A stretch of DNA of 5,634 nt from assembly GCA_031277075.1 (NCBI GenBank), contig JAISLV010000055.1, positions 1 to 5,634 of the forward strand, written 5' to 3'. Below, one piece after another: positions 4,731 to 5,634 of this stretch (positions are counted from its first letter, which is position 1; the number at the start of each line of letters is the position of its first letter). This DNA comes from Endomicrobium sp. GTDB taxonomy: Bacteria; Elusimicrobiota; Endomicrobiia; Endomicrobiales; Endomicrobiaceae. The notes under the pieces were generated by a model. The model did no database searches. It was not told where the DNA came from and was given only the letters and a program-made list of their open reading frames with translations. Made by a program: the position numbers and the translations under genes.

Positions 4731-5532
4731 AGAATATCAAAACTGGGGCGAAGACGAAGTTTATAAAATGCCTTTTGCTCCTGCGCAGGCTTCGCCTTTG
4801 CAGGCGGACGCTCGTATTAAGTCTGCGGCGCATTTGCCGCAAGGAGCGAATTTACCTGCAGACGCCGCGTCGTCTGTTTCTCATATCTCTGAGCATAAAT
4901 CAAAATCCGACGTTTTTGAAGAATTAAAAAATACAGTTTTAAATTGTAAAGACTGCGCTCTTGGACAAACTCGTTTAAACGCGGTTTTTGGAGAAGGTTC
5001 GCCGTCTGCAGAAATTATGTTTGTGGGCGAAGGTCCGGGTTTTGAAGAAGACCATAAAGGAAGACCTTTTATAGGCAAGGCAGGACAATTTTTAACTAAT
5101 TTAATAGAACTTGCAGGATATTCGCGCGAAACTGTTTATATTGCAAACATAGTTAAATGCCACCCTATGAAAGACCCGCTAGACCCTGAAAAACGCTCTA
5201 ACGATAGACCTCCTTCCGACGAAGAAGTAGCGCAGTGTTCAAAATATCTTACAAAACAAATTGAAATAATCAATCCTAAAGTTATCGTAACTTTAGGGAA
5301 ACCGTCGGCAAAATATTTTTTAAAAACCGACGCTCCAATGGGCGCGCTGCGGGGGAAATTCCACGACTATAACGGCATAAAACTTATGCCTACCTATCAC
5401 CCGTCTTATCTTATAAGGAACGGCTGTATTTTTGGAAAAAAAGACCAAAGCCCCGAAGTGACAAAATTGAAAAAAGAAATTTGGACGGATTTTAAAAAAG
5501 TTATAGATTATCTTAAAACGGGAAAAGAATGA
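4678..5532 (+). CDS. Family 4 (Fe-S) uracil-DNA glycosylase
   Basis: This enzyme removes uracil from DNA, starting base-excision repair of deaminated cytosine. The 284-residue protein is long for the family (about 200-250). It has an N-terminal helical segment (1-30), a low-complexity linker (about 32-75), and the catalytic domain with GEGPG (117-121), GRPFIGKAG (128-136), YIANIVKCHP (154-163), VIVTLG and HPSYLIR (241-247). C90, C93, C161 and C187 are the likely 4Fe-4S ligands; the C161-C187 spacing is about ten residues longer than in typical members. The ATG at 4678 gives a 53-nt overlap with coaB and has GGGA 10 nt upstream. A start at M31 (4768) would avoid the overlap but lose family-like N-terminal sequence. 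It overlaps priA by 4 nt (ATGA). Confidence 0.92.
   Translation: MKQSQYLQILKLVKTSLKEYQNWGEDEVYKMPFAPAQASPLQADARIKSAAHLPQGANLPADAASSVSHISEHKSKSDVFEELKNTVLNCKDCALGQTRLNAVFGEGSPSAEIMFVGEGPGFEEDHKGRPFIGKAGQFLTNLIELAGYSRETVYIANIVKCHPMKDPLDPEKRSNDRPPSDEEVAQCSKYLTKQIEIINPKVIVTLGKPSAKYFLKTDAPMGALRGKFHDYNGIKLMPTYHPSYLIRNGCIFGKKDQSPEVTKLKKEIWTDFKKVIDYLKTGKE
4771..4870 (+). repeat. G+C-rich palindromic segment inside the glycosylase linker
   Basis: This 100-nt part of the gene is about 60% G+C by hand count and full of palindromes: CCTGCGCAGG (4780-4789), AGGC-TTC-GCCT (4787-4797), TGCGGC/GCCGCA (4824-4841) and GTCTGC/GCAGAC (4821-4826, 4858-4863). It shares the 12-mer CAGGCTTCGCCT with the repeat at 3888-3899, and both are read as Gln-Ala-Ser-Pro. 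It encodes an Ala/Pro/Gln-rich linker (residues about 32-64), where the family varies in length, so an insertion would be tolerated. Confidence 0.5.
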
Positions 5533-5634
5533 TAGTTTTAGACGTGGCTGTTCCCATACCTTTAAACAAAACTTTCCATTATTTGCCTCCTGAAAACGTA
5601 AATCCTGCAGATATAATAGGAAAAAGAGTAAAAG
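5529..5634 (+). CDS. priA: Primosomal protein N' (replication restart helicase), N-terminal fragment
   Basis: Only the first 35 codons lie in the window; the gene runs off the 3' edge. The peptide opens MIVLDVAVPIPLNKTFHY, then has LPPE and IIGKRVK. This matches the start of the PriA 3'-DNA-binding domain (V.V..PL...F.Y..P......G.RV), which recognises the leading-strand end at stalled forks. The helicase domain and zinc-binding Cys residues are outside the window and cannot be checked. The ATG overlaps the stop of the glycosylase gene as ATGA, so the two are very probably co-translated. Both act in genome maintenance. Confidence 0.85.
   Translation, partial: MIVLDVAVPIPLNKTFHYLPPENVNPADIIGKRVK

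Overview
The window is a compact bacterial chromosome segment with all genes on the + strand. It looks like a low-to-moderate G+C Gram-negative: LpxK and GmhB belong to lipid A and LPS-core heptose synthesis, so an outer membrane with LPS is expected. Gene order, codon use and the many small palindromic repeats fit a host-associated lineage such as Elusimicrobiota/Endomicrobia. That assignment is an impression without any database search (about 0.4 confidence).

Layout. Positions 1-404 hold no gene, but contain a 92-bp perfect direct repeat (1-92 and 233-324), several palindromes and a 12-bp tandem repeat. lpxK (405-1448) and gmhB (1409-1984) follow and overlap by 40 nt. A 303-nt gap (1985-2287) carries a good sigma-70-type promoter (TTGAAA, 17 nt, TACAAT) and a roughly 210-nt hairpin-rich leader. 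Then comes a tight run: gmk (2288-2884), rpoZ (2894-3184), coaC (3189-3734), a 252-nt repeat-filled gap, coaB (3987-4730), a family 4 uracil-DNA glycosylase gene (4678-5532) and the first 35 codons of priA (5529 to the window end).

How the genes relate. lpxK and gmhB serve LPS assembly. The second run is a growth-linked housekeeping group: GMP to GDP (gmk), the RNA polymerase omega subunit, two consecutive steps of coenzyme A synthesis (coaB then coaC in pathway order), uracil repair and replication restart. Most junctions are overlaps or gaps of under 10 nt, so co-transcription is likely.

The most interesting signal is not a new pathway but an apparent invasion of the genome by small palindromic, G+C-rich repeat DNA. 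It fills the region upstream of lpxK. It sits exactly at the domain joint where most bacteria have a fused coaBC gene, leaving two separate intact halves in the same reading frame. It also seems to lie in frame inside coaB (about 96 nt) and inside the glycosylase gene (about 100 nt), adding peptide segments the families do not need. I found no tRNA, rRNA, CRISPR array, transposase gene or convincing rho-independent terminator.
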